Positions 1 to 8,466 of a DNA stretch of 40,623 nt are shown piece by piece (position 1 is the first letter of the stretch; each line of letters starts with the position of its first letter). The translations under genes and the position numbers were made by a program. Under the pieces are notes generated by a model. That model was not told the origin of the DNA. It saw nothing but the letters and a program-made list of their open reading frames with translations, and made no database searches. Source of the DNA: Achromatium sp. WMS2. GTDB lineage: Bacteria > Pseudomonadota > Gammaproteobacteria > Chromatiales > Chromatiaceae. The stretch is taken from the NCBI GenBank assembly GCA_001276605.1, contig JXSN01000003.1:1-40623 (forward strand), read 5' to 3'.

Positions 1-602
1 CAGTTATTGCGGCAGCATCCGAGATTAATCAGGCTAACCAGAAAATGCAGGTAAGAGTGGCTACAACTATGGAAAATGCTCTTGTTGATCTTAAGAAGCA
101 TAATGCGACAACTGCAGAGGATGTCAAGGGCATGATCAATCAGATATCCAAAATCATTAGTTCCGCTATCCAAAATATGCAACAACAGGCTGATATATCT
201 GGTAAAGTTCTTGAGAGCAACATAAAAACTCTAGTTTCTATAATAGTGGAACTTCATGCCTCTGGTGTGGATGTTACTAAGAAAGTTAATGCTACCAATG
301 AAGAGTTGAAAAATCTAACTGCAAATACCACTCAAATACTAAATGATTACATTCTTGAGCATCAGCAGGCCAAGCAAATTTATGCCCAATTTCGGGCTAT
401 AGCTACTGAGTTGAGAACATCTGCTGAAGAGATTAATGCTAGTGGCAAACAAACCTCTGCTGGCTTTACTACTATACTTAACGGCTTCAATAAGCTTTAT
501 CAACAAACCAGACAAGTAATAGATGAGTATGCTCAAGAATTAAGGCTAAAACCTAGGCGGGGTTGGTTGGGTCGAATATTCGGACAACGGAATAAGAAGT
601 GA
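1..602 (+). CDS. ZorA-like motor stator, C-terminal tail (partial)
   Basis: The reading frame is open from base 3, upstream of the first Met at 45, so only the C-terminal ~200 residues are present. What is visible is a long, polar, Ala/Asn/Gln-rich helical segment with heptad-like spacing of hydrophobic residues and no membrane helix, ending in a basic stretch (KPRRGWLGRIFGQRNKK). By itself this is a generic coiled coil. The next gene, 47 bases downstream, encodes a MotB/ZorB-type protein with a single N-terminal membrane helix and an OmpA domain. MotA-like ZorA proteins of Zorya systems carry long cytoplasmic helical tails and sit directly before ZorB, so the tail of a ZorA-like protein is the best inference. 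The membrane part that would prove it lies outside the window. It could also be a chemoreceptor-like or other coiled-coil membrane protein. Confidence 0.5.
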   Translation, partial: VIAAASEINQANQKMQVRVATTMENALVDLKKHNATTAEDVKGMINQISKIISSAIQNMQQQADISGKVLESNIKTLVSIIVELHASGVDVTKKVNATNEELKNLTANTTQILNDYILEHQQAKQIYAQFRAIATELRTSAEEINASGKQTSAGFTTILNGFNKLYQQTRQVIDEYAQELRLKPRRGWLGRIFGQRNKK

Positions 603-649
603 CACCTTGGACTAAATATCGGTAATTTCCAAGTACGAGACAATACCAA

Positions 650-1405
650 ATGTTATATGGTGATGAATTAGATCCTCAGGTATCGTATTGGCCGAGTATC
701 GCCGATCTATTCATGACTTTGTTTATTGTAGCACTGGCGTTGACTGGAAGTGTACTGTTTGTGTTTTTACCCAATCCAGATGATAAATCTGTTGTAGCCC
801 ACTTGATTGCAGAAAACTCAAAGCTTGCTAAACAGCTTGATGAACTTATGGGGCAGAATACGCAACTATCAAATCAAAATCTGGATCTTAAACAGCAATT
901 AAATGATAAACCACCAATTATTACTGTTTCGGGTGCCAACCGGCGGCATTTTTTTGGTTCAGGAAGTGCCGACCTCAGTAGTGATTTTCAAACTGATCTC
1001 CAGCATACAGCTTTTTCCGAGCTTGCTCAGGAAATCATTAAGCGTAACCGGAATGGAGCCATGAATGTTGACACTTTAGAAGTCGTGGGACACACTGATG
1101 GCATTCCAGTATCTAAAACCGGAAATTTAGACCTAAGACTAACTAGACTATTGCAAGCTGGGACAATGACGCTAACTGGGTTAGTTCCAGGATCCAATAA
1201 TGATCTAGGTTTATTGCGGGCCTTGGCAATCAAGTTGGCATGGGAAGCTTTTGTTAATAGACACGCCCAAAAATTGATATTATCCCAAATCAAGGTGCGG
1301 ACCTATTCAGCTGGTCAAACGATACCAGCAACAGAGGGAAATTTCGACGCTGCGGATCCACAATCGCGGCGCATCGAGTTACGATTAACCAAACTGGCTA
1401 ATTAA
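650..1405 (+). CDS. ZorB/MotB-like OmpA-domain membrane protein
   Basis: The 251-residue protein has a short cytoplasmic N-terminus and one membrane helix at about 14-40 with an acidic residue near its start (Asp19 in WPSIADLFMTLF). A coiled-coil linker follows at about 52-86, then a C-terminal OmpA/MotB peptidoglycan-binding domain. The OmpA signatures are VVGHTDGIP, a degenerate NxxLxxxRA (NNDLGLLRALAI), YSAGQTIP and the closing RRIELRL. An Asp in the single helix next to a peptidoglycan anchor is the plan of ion-driven stators (MotB, ZorB), where the Asp carries the ion. The upstream partner is a coiled-coil protein and no flagellar gene is near, so ZorB fits better than MotB. The usual Zorya effectors (ZorC/ZorD or ZorE) do not follow; the next gene is convergent waaA. 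The start is ATG with only a weak Shine-Dalgarno. Confidence 0.72.
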   Translation: MLYGDELDPQVSYWPSIADLFMTLFIVALALTGSVLFVFLPNPDDKSVVAHLIAENSKLAKQLDELMGQNTQLSNQNLDLKQQLNDKPPIITVSGANRRHFFGSGSADLSSDFQTDLQHTAFSELAQEIIKRNRNGAMNVDTLEVVGHTDGIPVSKTGNLDLRLTRLLQAGTMTLTGLVPGSNNDLGLLRALAIKLAWEAFVNRHAQKLILSQIKVRTYSAGQTIPATEGNFDAADPQSRRIELRLTKLAN

Positions 1406-1482
1406 GGCTGTGAAATCGGCAACCATTGGTCTCGATATTTTAATAGCCAGATAAACTACCATAGTGCAAAATTTACCCCAAT

Positions 1483-2757
1483 TCATTTAATCAAAGAATT
1501 TATAATTTGCAATAATTTAGCCAAAGCACCCCGATTACGCTCTACCAATAGCCGGCCGTTGGTACCAATCTGATTGCGTAAATCCTGATTTTGTAGCCAA
1601 TTAATAACCACCGTAACTAACTCGGCTACGCTGGTTACCTGAACTGCCGCATTGGCTGCTACCATCATCTGCGTAATTTCCTTAAAATTCATCACGTACG
1701 GACCTGTTATGGCTGGAATACCTACAGCCGCTGGCTCTAATAAATTATGGCCGCCGTGAGGAATAAGACTACCACCGATCAAGGCAACATCAGCAGCGGC
1801 AAAAAACCGGATTAGTTCCCCCATGCTATCTCCCAAAAAAACTTTAGTATCAGCAGCACAGGGAGTTGCTTGCGAACGCAGTGTCACATTCCAACCCCGG
1901 GCGGTTATTAAACTAGCAATTTTAGTACAACGTTCTATGTGTCGAGGTACTAAAACCAATAGGGTATTTGGCAATACGGATAATATCTGTTGGTGTGCAT
2001 CCAAAACTTGCTCTTCTTCACCAGCATGAGTACTGGCAGCAATCCAAATGGGGCGGTTTTTACCCCAAAGTTGCCGTATAGTTGCTGCTTGCGATCCGAT
2101 GTCTGGATCTAAACTTAGATCAAATTTAATATTGCAGGTTATTTCTATATTATTAGTATTAGCTCCTAATTGGACAAACCTTTGGGCATCTTCACTGGTT
2201 TGAGCTGCTATCTTGGTAAAATAACCTAGAGTTGCTTGGGTAAGAGCTTGTAACTTTGCATAACCATGGGCTGATTTAGCGGATAGCCGTGCGTTAGCTA
2301 GTAACACTGGAATATGCTGGTAATGGCACTGATATAAAATATTAGGCCAAATCTCGGTTTCCATTATAATCACATAACTGGGTTGGACCTGGGATAAAAA
2401 TCTACGTACTGCCCATGGGACATCGTAAGGTGCATAGCAGTGGTATACTTGAGAGCCTAGGGTTTCTAGCAGGCGTTGCGATCCCGAAGGCGTGGTCGTA
2501 GTAACCACTAATGGCAATTGTGGATATATGGTTAATATTTGCTTGAGCAGCGGGATTGCAGCCTGCACTTCACCAAAAGATACGGCATGTACCCAAATAC
2601 CGTGCTGAGGTGGCAGTTTTGAAAGATAGCCGAAGCGTTCGCTGATGCGGTGCCGATAACCAGGGGTGTTATAACTGCGCCATAGCAGTCTGAGAATGAA
2701 TATTGGGGTTAATAAATATAGGGTTAAGCTGTATAAATATCGATGCAAATTGTGCAT
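1483..2757 (-). CDS. waaA: 3-deoxy-D-manno-octulosonic acid transferase (Kdo transferase)
   Basis: The 424-residue protein has the family's usual length. It transfers Kdo from CMP-Kdo to the lipid A precursor on the inner face of the cytoplasmic membrane. Visible features are an N-terminal hydrophobic anchor (about 8-25), the motif HAVSFGEVQA with the presumed catalytic Glu63, METEIWPN in the acceptor-binding half, and a C-terminal GT-B nucleotide-binding region (SMGELIRFFAAADVALIGGS, then GGHNLLEPA). The start is ATG. It is the last gene of the leftmost minus-strand set and is separated from the preceding aldo/keto reductase gene by about 200 bases containing repeat sequences, so it may have its own promoter. 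It is convergent with the ZorB-like gene. Assignment is secure at family level; whether it adds one or two Kdo residues cannot be read from sequence. Confidence 0.95.
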   Translation of the reverse strand: MHNLHRYLYSLTLYLLTPIFILRLLWRSYNTPGYRHRISERFGYLSKLPPQHGIWVHAVSFGEVQAAIPLLKQILTIYPQLPLVVTTTTPSGSQRLLETLGSQVYHCYAPYDVPWAVRRFLSQVQPSYVIIMETEIWPNILYQCHYQHIPVLLANARLSAKSAHGYAKLQALTQATLGYFTKIAAQTSEDAQRFVQLGANTNNIEITCNIKFDLSLDPDIGSQAATIRQLWGKNRPIWIAASTHAGEEEQVLDAHQQILSVLPNTLLVLVPRHIERCTKIASLITARGWNVTLRSQATPCAADTKVFLGDSMGELIRFFAAADVALIGGSLIPHGGHNLLEPAAVGIPAITGPYVMNFKEITQMMVAANAAVQVTSVAELVTVVINWLQNQDLRNQIGTNGRLLVERNRGALAKLLQIINSLIK

Positions 2758-2817
2758 TAGAGTTATTTGTTGGTAATTAGCTATCTATGATAAAAACATC
2801 TAGTTAAATGGTAAGCT

Positions 2818-2957
2818 GGAGTGGCACTCCCCTTAACTTGATCATTATACTTCAGTGTACGTATGGGGACGCTGGAGCGTCCCCGGATGCGTTTCTACGC
2901 TAGAGCATGAGAACGCTCAGATTTTGTTTCGGTACATCCCGTAGGTGCGATTACACT
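2818..2957. repeat. REP-like palindromic repeat cluster, copy 1
   Basis: The spacer between the aldo/keto reductase gene and waaA holds a near-perfect 20-base palindrome at 2865-2884 (two 9-base arms, GGGGACGCT and AGCGTCCCC, around GG). A degenerate palindrome follows at 2891-2915, and then the motif CCCGTAGGTGCGATT at 2939-2953. The last motif recurs identically at 25042-25056 in the gap-pgk spacer, where it is half of a hairpin, and related GC-rich words (GGATGC, GCGTCCCC) recur there too. Both copies are intergenic, as expected of dispersed REP-type elements. In this copy the second arm of the GTGCGATT hairpin is missing. Confidence 0.7.
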
Positions 2958-2960
2958 ATA

Positions 2961-3752
2961 CTAATTGGACCTAGCAGTACTGAGTACAGTGTCTAAAATT
3001 ACTGCATTAGACCGCAAATGCTCTGGATTAATAGTACCAATAATTAAGCTATTCACCGCAGATTGGGAAAAAATAAATTGTAATGCAGCTTGAATTGTGG
3101 CTGGATCATTGATATATCCACTTTGTAAACCTTTTTTTATTAATACCCCTTTGTTTAGCTTCGCGGCAGCTGTTACTACAGCTAATTCTTCCTGATGCAA
3201 GGGGTTAAGTGTAACCATTACCACATCTAACATGGTGATAGCCTGTAGGCCACCAGCCACAGTTTTGCTAGAAATACCATGTGCTCGGATTACACCTTGC
3301 ATTTTGAGTTGCTCAAGGGCTGTAACCACCGGCTCATAATTCAGAATATGTAGATCATCACCATTAGAATGAATAAGTACCACATCTAAGTAATCGGTAT
3401 TTAGAGTGCGCAAGCTGGTATGCACGCTCTCAATGGTTGCCTGATAACCAAAGTCAAATTGGGATTGACCTGCATGGAAACTTTCGCCAACTTTAGACAC
3501 AATTACCCAACGTTCCCTAGTTTTAGGCAATAATTGTCCTAAGCGCTGCATGCTGGTACCGTAAGCTGGTGCCGTATCAATGAGATTAATTCCCAAATCA
3601 CTAGCTAAATCTAGTAAATCACGTAACTGGGTATCACTAGGCAAGGTAAAAGGTTGTGGATATTTTACTTGTTGATTGCGTCCAAATTTGACTGTTCCTA
3701 AACCCAACGGGCTAACTTGGATGCCGGTGGTTCCAAGGTTGGTTAATTCCAT
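2961..3752 (-). CDS. Aldo/keto reductase family oxidoreductase
   Basis: This NAD(P)H-dependent (beta/alpha)8-barrel reductase has 263 residues from the chosen ATG. The catalytic tetrad of the superfamily is visible: Asp59 and Tyr64 in NLIDTAPAYG, Lys87 in VIVSKVGE and His128 in VVLIHSNGD. Three starts are possible: TTG at 3800, ATG at 3770 and ATG at 3752. I chose 3752 because it puts the usual opening strand (MELTNLGTTGIQVSPLGLG) at the N-terminus; no start has a convincing Shine-Dalgarno. The gene overlaps the end of the FAD oxidoreductase by 10 bases (more with the other starts), suggesting translational coupling and a shared pathway. The substrate cannot be told; small aldehydes or sugars are typical. 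Confidence 0.85.
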   Translation of the reverse strand: MELTNLGTTGIQVSPLGLGTVKFGRNQQVKYPQPFTLPSDTQLRDLLDLASDLGINLIDTAPAYGTSMQRLGQLLPKTRERWVIVSKVGESFHAGQSQFDFGYQATIESVHTSLRTLNTDYLDVVLIHSNGDDLHILNYEPVVTALEQLKMQGVIRAHGISSKTVAGGLQAITMLDVVMVTLNPLHQEELAVVTAAAKLNKGVLIKKGLQSGYINDPATIQAALQFIFSQSAVNSLIIGTINPEHLRSNAVILDTVLSTARSN

Positions 3753-4984
3753 TCCGTAATTGATTCCCATGGTAATTTGGGTAATGGCGGCCTGGGCCAA
3801 TCATATTGTGAGAGCCTGGTATAAACTGATATGGATGGGGCTGATTCGGATCGGGGATAAATTTGCTCTTGGTTGAGACTAGTGAGTAATTTATCCGCTA
3901 CAACCGGTGCAAAGGCTAGCTTAGTAGGCCAGACTACGCTCACACCATTTTGAGTATACACGCAAGGCTGATCTGGACGGATGGCACCAGGTTGGCGTTG
4001 TTCCGCACGTTCTACACGCCAGGTGGCCCATCGCATATTGGTTAGATTTAACCAAGGCAAGACCGCGGCTAATTCGTTCTTAGCATAGGTTATTTGGGAT
4101 TCTACGCTACGCTTGACCCCTGTTTCGGCAATTTGACCGCCTAAATACCAAACACGCTCAGTTGCTGATAGGCTATGGGTAGTTATGGTAAGGCGAGGAT
4201 TAGTGCCTACGCCTAAACAGTGTCCATAGAATGAAGGTAAGTTACCACGTAGCATAATCATATGTAATGGTCGTGCCTGCATCACTGGTTTGGTTAATCC
4301 CAACATAGTTAGCAATGCTTGATTGCCTATTCCTGCGGTTAATACCAGGTGCTTACAGGTAAGTTTTAGGGGGGCGTTGGTACCATTGTCAATGGTTAGT
4401 TCAAATTTATATGGTGAATTTTCACTAATAAGCTTGACATCCAATCCAGTTTCAGGGTTAATTTGGAGGTGTGAATTAGGAGTTAGGTCAATTAGCGTAT
4501 GGATCAGACTGGCAATATTTAACACCGGTTCATCCAGGCAATAAACTTGGCCTTTAAAGTCCGGATGTTGTAAAATTTCTGGGTATTGATTATTTGCAGC
4601 TACGCTGGTTACCCGGCTTTGCATGGCGTGACTGGCTAATAGCGTAATTAGGGATGAGCCTAGCTGACCGGTGGACCATAAATGTTGAGATTTGGATAAA
4701 ATTTGGACTGGTGTTAGGTTAAGCGATCCGATGCCATGCAAGCAGTTGCGCCAGATGGCTGGCATGGCCTTGATAGATTGGGCCGAGTTGGTAAGTTGGC
4801 CACTGAGGGTGTATTTGGTACCGCCGTGAATAATGCCTTGAGAGGCTAAGGTTTGGGTACCACCTAGCTGTTGATTTTCTAGGAGCAAGGCAGTATAACC
4901 AGCCTGCTGTAGTGCGGTTAGACTCCATAAACCAGCAATACCAGCACCAAGGATTACGACGTCTGGATTTAATGTAGCTAACAT
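3743..4984 (-). CDS. FAD-dependent oxidoreductase, DAO fold
   Basis: The 413-residue protein begins with a Rossmann dinucleotide-binding motif, GAGIAG at residues 13-18, after a beta strand (PDVVILG), and a Glu at the end of strand two (LLLEN) that would bind the FAD ribose. QGIIHGGTKY resembles the FAD-contacting segment of the D-amino-acid-oxidase / glycerol-3-phosphate-dehydrogenase / L-2-hydroxyglutarate-oxidase superfamily, and HLVLTAGIGNQALL matches the returning FAD-binding strand. There is no signal peptide or membrane helix, so it is probably cytoplasmic. The start is ATG, 25 bases after the hldE stop, and the 3' end overlaps the aldo/keto reductase start. This suggests a two-enzyme redox unit placed within an LPS-precursor operon. 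I do not recognise the substrate. Confidence 0.8.
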   Translation of the reverse strand: MLATLNPDVVILGAGIAGLWSLTALQQAGYTALLLENQQLGGTQTLASQGIIHGGTKYTLSGQLTNSAQSIKAMPAIWRNCLHGIGSLNLTPVQILSKSQHLWSTGQLGSSLITLLASHAMQSRVTSVAANNQYPEILQHPDFKGQVYCLDEPVLNIASLIHTLIDLTPNSHLQINPETGLDVKLISENSPYKFELTIDNGTNAPLKLTCKHLVLTAGIGNQALLTMLGLTKPVMQARPLHMIMLRGNLPSFYGHCLGVGTNPRLTITTHSLSATERVWYLGGQIAETGVKRSVESQITYAKNELAAVLPWLNLTNMRWATWRVERAEQRQPGAIRPDQPCVYTQNGVSVVWPTKLAFAPVVADKLLTSLNQEQIYPRSESAPSISVYTRLSQYDWPRPPLPKLPWESITEWN

Positions 4985-5009
4985 GTGTTAATAGTACGTA
5001 ATTATATGC

Positions 5010-6431
5010 TCACGAACTACGAATGTGGTTGATGGTCTTAGTAGTTGAATATTCGGATAAATAGCTTAATATCTGTACTCGACCCCCGGCTTGGCGTACA
5101 CAATCCGCACCGGGGATTTGATCCGGTTTATTATCTCCACCTTTTACCAGAAAATCTGGTTGTAATTTGCAGATAAGCCGTTCTGGAGTTGGTTCGCTAA
5201 ATGCCACTACCCAGTCAACACAGGCGAGGGCTGCTAACATGGTTAGACGTTGGGCTAGGGGATTTATGGGGCGATCTGCCCCTTTTAGGTTGCGCACACT
5301 AGCATCCGTGTTGATGGCAACGATTAATCTATTGCCTAAACGCCGCGCTTCTTCTAGGTAGGTTACATGGCCAGCATGTAGTATATCAAAGCATCCGTTG
5401 GTAAAGACAATAGTTTCCCCACGCTGCTTAGCAGCTTGCACTTGGGTTAGTAGTTGTTGCTCAGTAACTATACCACGTTGTGGAGTATCAACACCTCGTA
5501 TGGCACACTCTAATTCGCACAGGTGTACTACCGCGGTACCTAGTTTTCCGACCACGATACCAGCGGCATGATTGGCGAGTTGGGTAGCCTGTAGCAGGGG
5601 TAATTTGGCTGCTAATCCAGCTGCTAATACGGAAATTACAGTGTCGCCAGCGCCGGTTACGTCGTAAACTTCGCGGGCATGAGTTGGTAAATGATAGGGT
5701 TGTTCGTCAGTGCGCAGCAAGGTCATCCCTTTTTCGCCACGGGTAACCAGGAGGGCTTTTAATTGATTCTGGGTTAACACCTGCATGCCGCGTTCAACAA
5801 TTGCGGCTTCAGTGGGACAGGGGCCAACTACCGCCTCTAGTTCGGCAAGGTTAGGGGTTACGATGCTGGCCCCACTGTAGCATTCAAAATTTTGCTGTTT
5901 GGGATCTACTAACACAATTTTGCCAGCAGCAGTGGCTAATTGAATTAAGGTCCTGATATTGTGTAATGTGCCTTTGGCATAATCAGATAATACAATAATG
6001 TCTGGCCATTGCAACCAATTGCGATAGGATGTTAGTAATTGTTCACTTGCAAGTTCGGTAAAACCATTTTCAAAGTCCATGCGTAATAGTTGCTGGTGGC
6101 GGCTGATGATACGCAGTTTGGTAATGGTTGGATATCCAGATACTAGTGTAAAAGTACACTGCACTCCGTTTTCTTGTAGCAGGTTTTTTAGGGTCTGTCC
6201 TGGTTCATCCACTCCAGTTAGTCCCAACAGTCGTACCTGAGTGCCTAAGGTTGCAATGTTAACTGCAACGTTGGCAGCCCCGCCCGGTCGGTGTTCTTCC
6301 CGTTCCACGCGCACTATGGGAACCGGTGCTTCCGGAGATATACGTTGCGTGGTTCCGTACCAATAGCGATCTAACATTAAATCGCCGACCACAAGGATCT
6401 TGGCTATGGAAAAATCCGGTAATTGTAGCAT
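5010..6431 (-). CDS. hldE: Bifunctional heptose-7-phosphate kinase / heptose-1-phosphate adenylyltransferase
   Basis: HldE phosphorylates D-glycero-beta-D-manno-heptose 7-phosphate and later adenylates the heptose 1-phosphate, giving ADP-heptose for the LPS inner core. The N-terminal ~320 residues are a PfkB/ribokinase-fold domain (GDLMLDRYWYG at the start, PGGAANVAVNIATLG, and the anion-hole/base motif TGAGDTV). The C-terminal ~135 residues are a nucleotidyltransferase (FTNGCFDILHAGHVTYLEEA with the HxGH signature, PERLI...PDFLVKGGD). A TTG nine bases upstream is possible, but the ATG at 6431 begins the conserved part directly and gives 473 residues, close to the usual ~475. Both domains look intact. 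It lies between the DUF29 gene and the FAD oxidoreductase gene on the same strand. Confidence 0.95.
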   Translation of the reverse strand: MLQLPDFSIAKILVVGDLMLDRYWYGTTQRISPEAPVPIVRVEREEHRPGGAANVAVNIATLGTQVRLLGLTGVDEPGQTLKNLLQENGVQCTFTLVSGYPTITKLRIISRHQQLLRMDFENGFTELASEQLLTSYRNWLQWPDIIVLSDYAKGTLHNIRTLIQLATAAGKIVLVDPKQQNFECYSGASIVTPNLAELEAVVGPCPTEAAIVERGMQVLTQNQLKALLVTRGEKGMTLLRTDEQPYHLPTHAREVYDVTGAGDTVISVLAAGLAAKLPLLQATQLANHAAGIVVGKLGTAVVHLCELECAIRGVDTPQRGIVTEQQLLTQVQAAKQRGETIVFTNGCFDILHAGHVTYLEEARRLGNRLIVAINTDASVRNLKGADRPINPLAQRLTMLAALACVDWVVAFSEPTPERLICKLQPDFLVKGGDNKPDQIPGADCVRQAGGRVQILSYLSEYSTTKTINHIRSS

Positions 6432-6532
6432 AAAAACCAATTCTCAGGTTTTAAAAAGTGGGGTAGGCGTGAATTGGTATGCGATTTTGGGGTTAGTGCG
6501 ATAACCAGTCCTGAAACACAGCATACAAATAA

Positions 6533-6973
6533 TTACCTTACCTCAGGGACCCAATCCCTATCCAAAATTTGCTCCATGGTCCAGGGGCAATTTTTAGGTA
6601 ACTCAGCAATTCCTGTCTCTTGCTTTACCGCAGTGATGGCTTGCCGCCATACGGTGGCTTGCCAATCTGGATTTAGCACAATTTTAACCAAGTCGATTTG
6701 AAGCAGTATCTTGCGGCTTATGGAATTACGCTCACTTTTGATCGTGTTTTCCCAATTGCGACTGCGACACATTGGTTGATAACGCCATCTGAGGAGACAG
6801 TCGAGAATTGCCACCATGTGTTTAGTCAAATCTGCGATAGCGGTATCATTAGGGGTATGTTTTTGATTCGCAAGTTGTTCTAAGGAACGTAATTCTATAT
6901 ACCCGGCCAGGAGAAACTTGGTCGGAGTATCAGTATATTGTGGACTAATTGCGTAGTGGCTGGCTAGAGACAT
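6533..6973 (-). CDS. DUF29 family protein
   Basis: This is a 146-residue, probably cytoplasmic protein. The middle and C-terminus match the pattern of DUF29: a helix ending LLRWRYQP, then RSRNWENTIKSER, a second helical part, and the closing PKNCPWTMEQILDRDWVPE. The N-terminal ~35 residues, which in other members carry a conserved Trp-containing helix (typically near DFYAW) and a Glu-rich segment, are divergent here. The ATG start at 6973 has GAGG five bases upstream, so translation from here is plausible. The family function is unknown; it is abundant in cyanobacteria and large sulfur bacteria, often in many copies. It lies between glmU (31 bases) and hldE (about 100 bases) on the same strand, but I infer co-transcription only, not a role in LPS synthesis. 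Confidence 0.75.
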   Translation of the reverse strand: MSLASHYAISPQYTDTPTKFLLAGYIELRSLEQLANQKHTPNDTAIADLTKHMVAILDCLLRWRYQPMCRSRNWENTIKSERNSISRKILLQIDLVKIVLNPDWQATVWRQAITAVKQETGIAELPKNCPWTMEQILDRDWVPEVR

Positions 6974-7004
6974 GATGGCCTCGCTTTAACCTAAGGTTTA
7001 GTGT

Positions 7005-8369
7005 TTATTTTTCGGGGCGTTGCCAAGTGTCTATGGTTGTTTGTCTGGTTCGGGCTAGGGTAAGTTTTGCCGCGGGGGCATCTTCAGTAATGACCGAACC
7101 GGCGCCTATGGTAGCATCGTTATTGATGCTTACAGGGGCGACTAGAGCCGTATTGGAACCGATAAAGGCATTATCCCCAATGCTAGTTTGATGTTTATTC
7201 GCACCATCGTAATTACAGGTTATGGTACCAGCACCGATGTTAGTATTATTGCCTACGGTGCAATCACCTAAATAACTAAGATGGTTAACTTTACTGCCGG
7301 TACCAATGTCGGCATTTTTTAATTCTACAAAATTACCCACATGCGCATTTGCAGCTAATTTCGTACCAGGGCGGATACGTGCAAATGGACCAATGCGGGT
7401 ATCGGCACCGATAGTGGCAGAGTCGATAATCGAATTGGCTTGGATTTGGCTCCTGGTACCAATGTGGCAATTACGTAATATGCAATTGGGGCCTATGGTT
7501 ACATTATCTTCTATGGTAACTTGGCCTTCTATGAGTACATTAATGTCGATATTAATATCTGTGCCTACGTTCAAGGTTCCGCGCACGTCAAAACGGGCTG
7601 GATCAGCAAGGGTTACTCCAGCATGCATGATGGCCTTGGCTTGCCGTATCTGGAAGTAGCGTTCTAGACGGGATAGTTGTGCACGGTCGTTAATGCCTAA
7701 GACTTCTTCCAGGTATTTTGGTTGCACGCTGGTGATAACGAAATTCTCAGCTACAGCATGGGCTACGATGTCAGTAAGGTAGTATTCATGCTGGATATTA
7801 TCATTATTTAGTTTGTGTAACCAACGACTGAGATGGCTACTTTGGACTAACATAATACCTGTGTTAACCTCGTTAATAGCCAATTCGGCCGTGTTAGCAT
7901 CCTTGTGCTCTACTATTTTTTGGATATTTTGCTCAGTATTGCGGACTATACGCCCATAGCCACTGGGATTGGCCAGTTGAGCGGTGATGATCCCCAATGG
8001 ACTAGGCACTGAGGTGGTACTGTCTACCAGGCGTTGTAGGGTGTCGGTAGTTATTAAGGGTACGTCACCGTATAGGACTAGAACTCGGTCTACTGTTTGC
8101 AAATACGGTAAAGCCTGTTGTACTGCGTGGCCGGTACCAAGTCTTTGCTTCTGCTCTACCCACTGTAATAGTGGGTTATTAACTCGATCTAGTACCTGTT
8201 GGCCACCATGACCATATACAACTACAGTAGTGTCAGGATTAAGAGTCTGCGCTGTACCCACAACATGCTCTAGTATTGGCTTTCCAGCTAGAGGATGCAG
8301 TACTTTGGGAAGCGTGGACTTCATACGGGTTCCCTGGCCGGCGGCTAATATTACAATACCGAGGGTCAT
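7005..8369 (-). CDS. glmU: Bifunctional GlcN-1-P acetyltransferase / GlcNAc-1-P uridylyltransferase
   Basis: GlmU makes UDP-GlcNAc, the shared precursor of peptidoglycan and lipid A, from glucosamine 1-phosphate, acetyl-CoA and UTP in the cytoplasm. The 454-residue length is typical. The N-terminal uridylyltransferase domain shows LAAGQGTRMKSTLPKVLH (residues 8-25), GTGHAVQQA and LYGDVPL. The C-terminal half (from about 250) is a left-handed beta-helix acetyltransferase with many hexapeptide repeats and the family motifs FARIRPGT, GNFVELKN, HLSYLGDC and the acetyl-CoA-site segment NIGAGTITCNYDG. The start is ATG. Upstream (~280 bases) is slyD on the same strand with two hairpins between; downstream is the DUF29 gene. 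Confidence 0.97.
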   Translation of the reverse strand: MTLGIVILAAGQGTRMKSTLPKVLHPLAGKPILEHVVGTAQTLNPDTTVVVYGHGGQQVLDRVNNPLLQWVEQKQRLGTGHAVQQALPYLQTVDRVLVLYGDVPLITTDTLQRLVDSTTSVPSPLGIITAQLANPSGYGRIVRNTEQNIQKIVEHKDANTAELAINEVNTGIMLVQSSHLSRWLHKLNNDNIQHEYYLTDIVAHAVAENFVITSVQPKYLEEVLGINDRAQLSRLERYFQIRQAKAIMHAGVTLADPARFDVRGTLNVGTDINIDINVLIEGQVTIEDNVTIGPNCILRNCHIGTRSQIQANSIIDSATIGADTRIGPFARIRPGTKLAANAHVGNFVELKNADIGTGSKVNHLSYLGDCTVGNNTNIGAGTITCNYDGANKHQTSIGDNAFIGSNTALVAPVSINNDATIGAGSVITEDAPAAKLTLARTRQTTIDTWQRPEK

Positions 8370-8466
8370 GTCCAGAATACCTAGGGTTTTTATTGCAAGT
8401 GGAATCAGTCAAATTATGGTTATGCGGTAAGGTGTTCAAATAACAATACTGGATGCCAATGAGTCC

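Noticed and set aside
650-1405. Flagellar MotB or Pal
   Set aside because: No flagellar or Tol genes nearby; Pal would need a lipoprotein signal, and this protein has an acidic residue in a true membrane helix. A ZorB-like role fits better.
7306-7659. 117-codon plus-strand frame inside glmU
   Set aside because: It is antisense to an intact, conserved gene and its composition follows from the hexapeptide-repeat codons of glmU.
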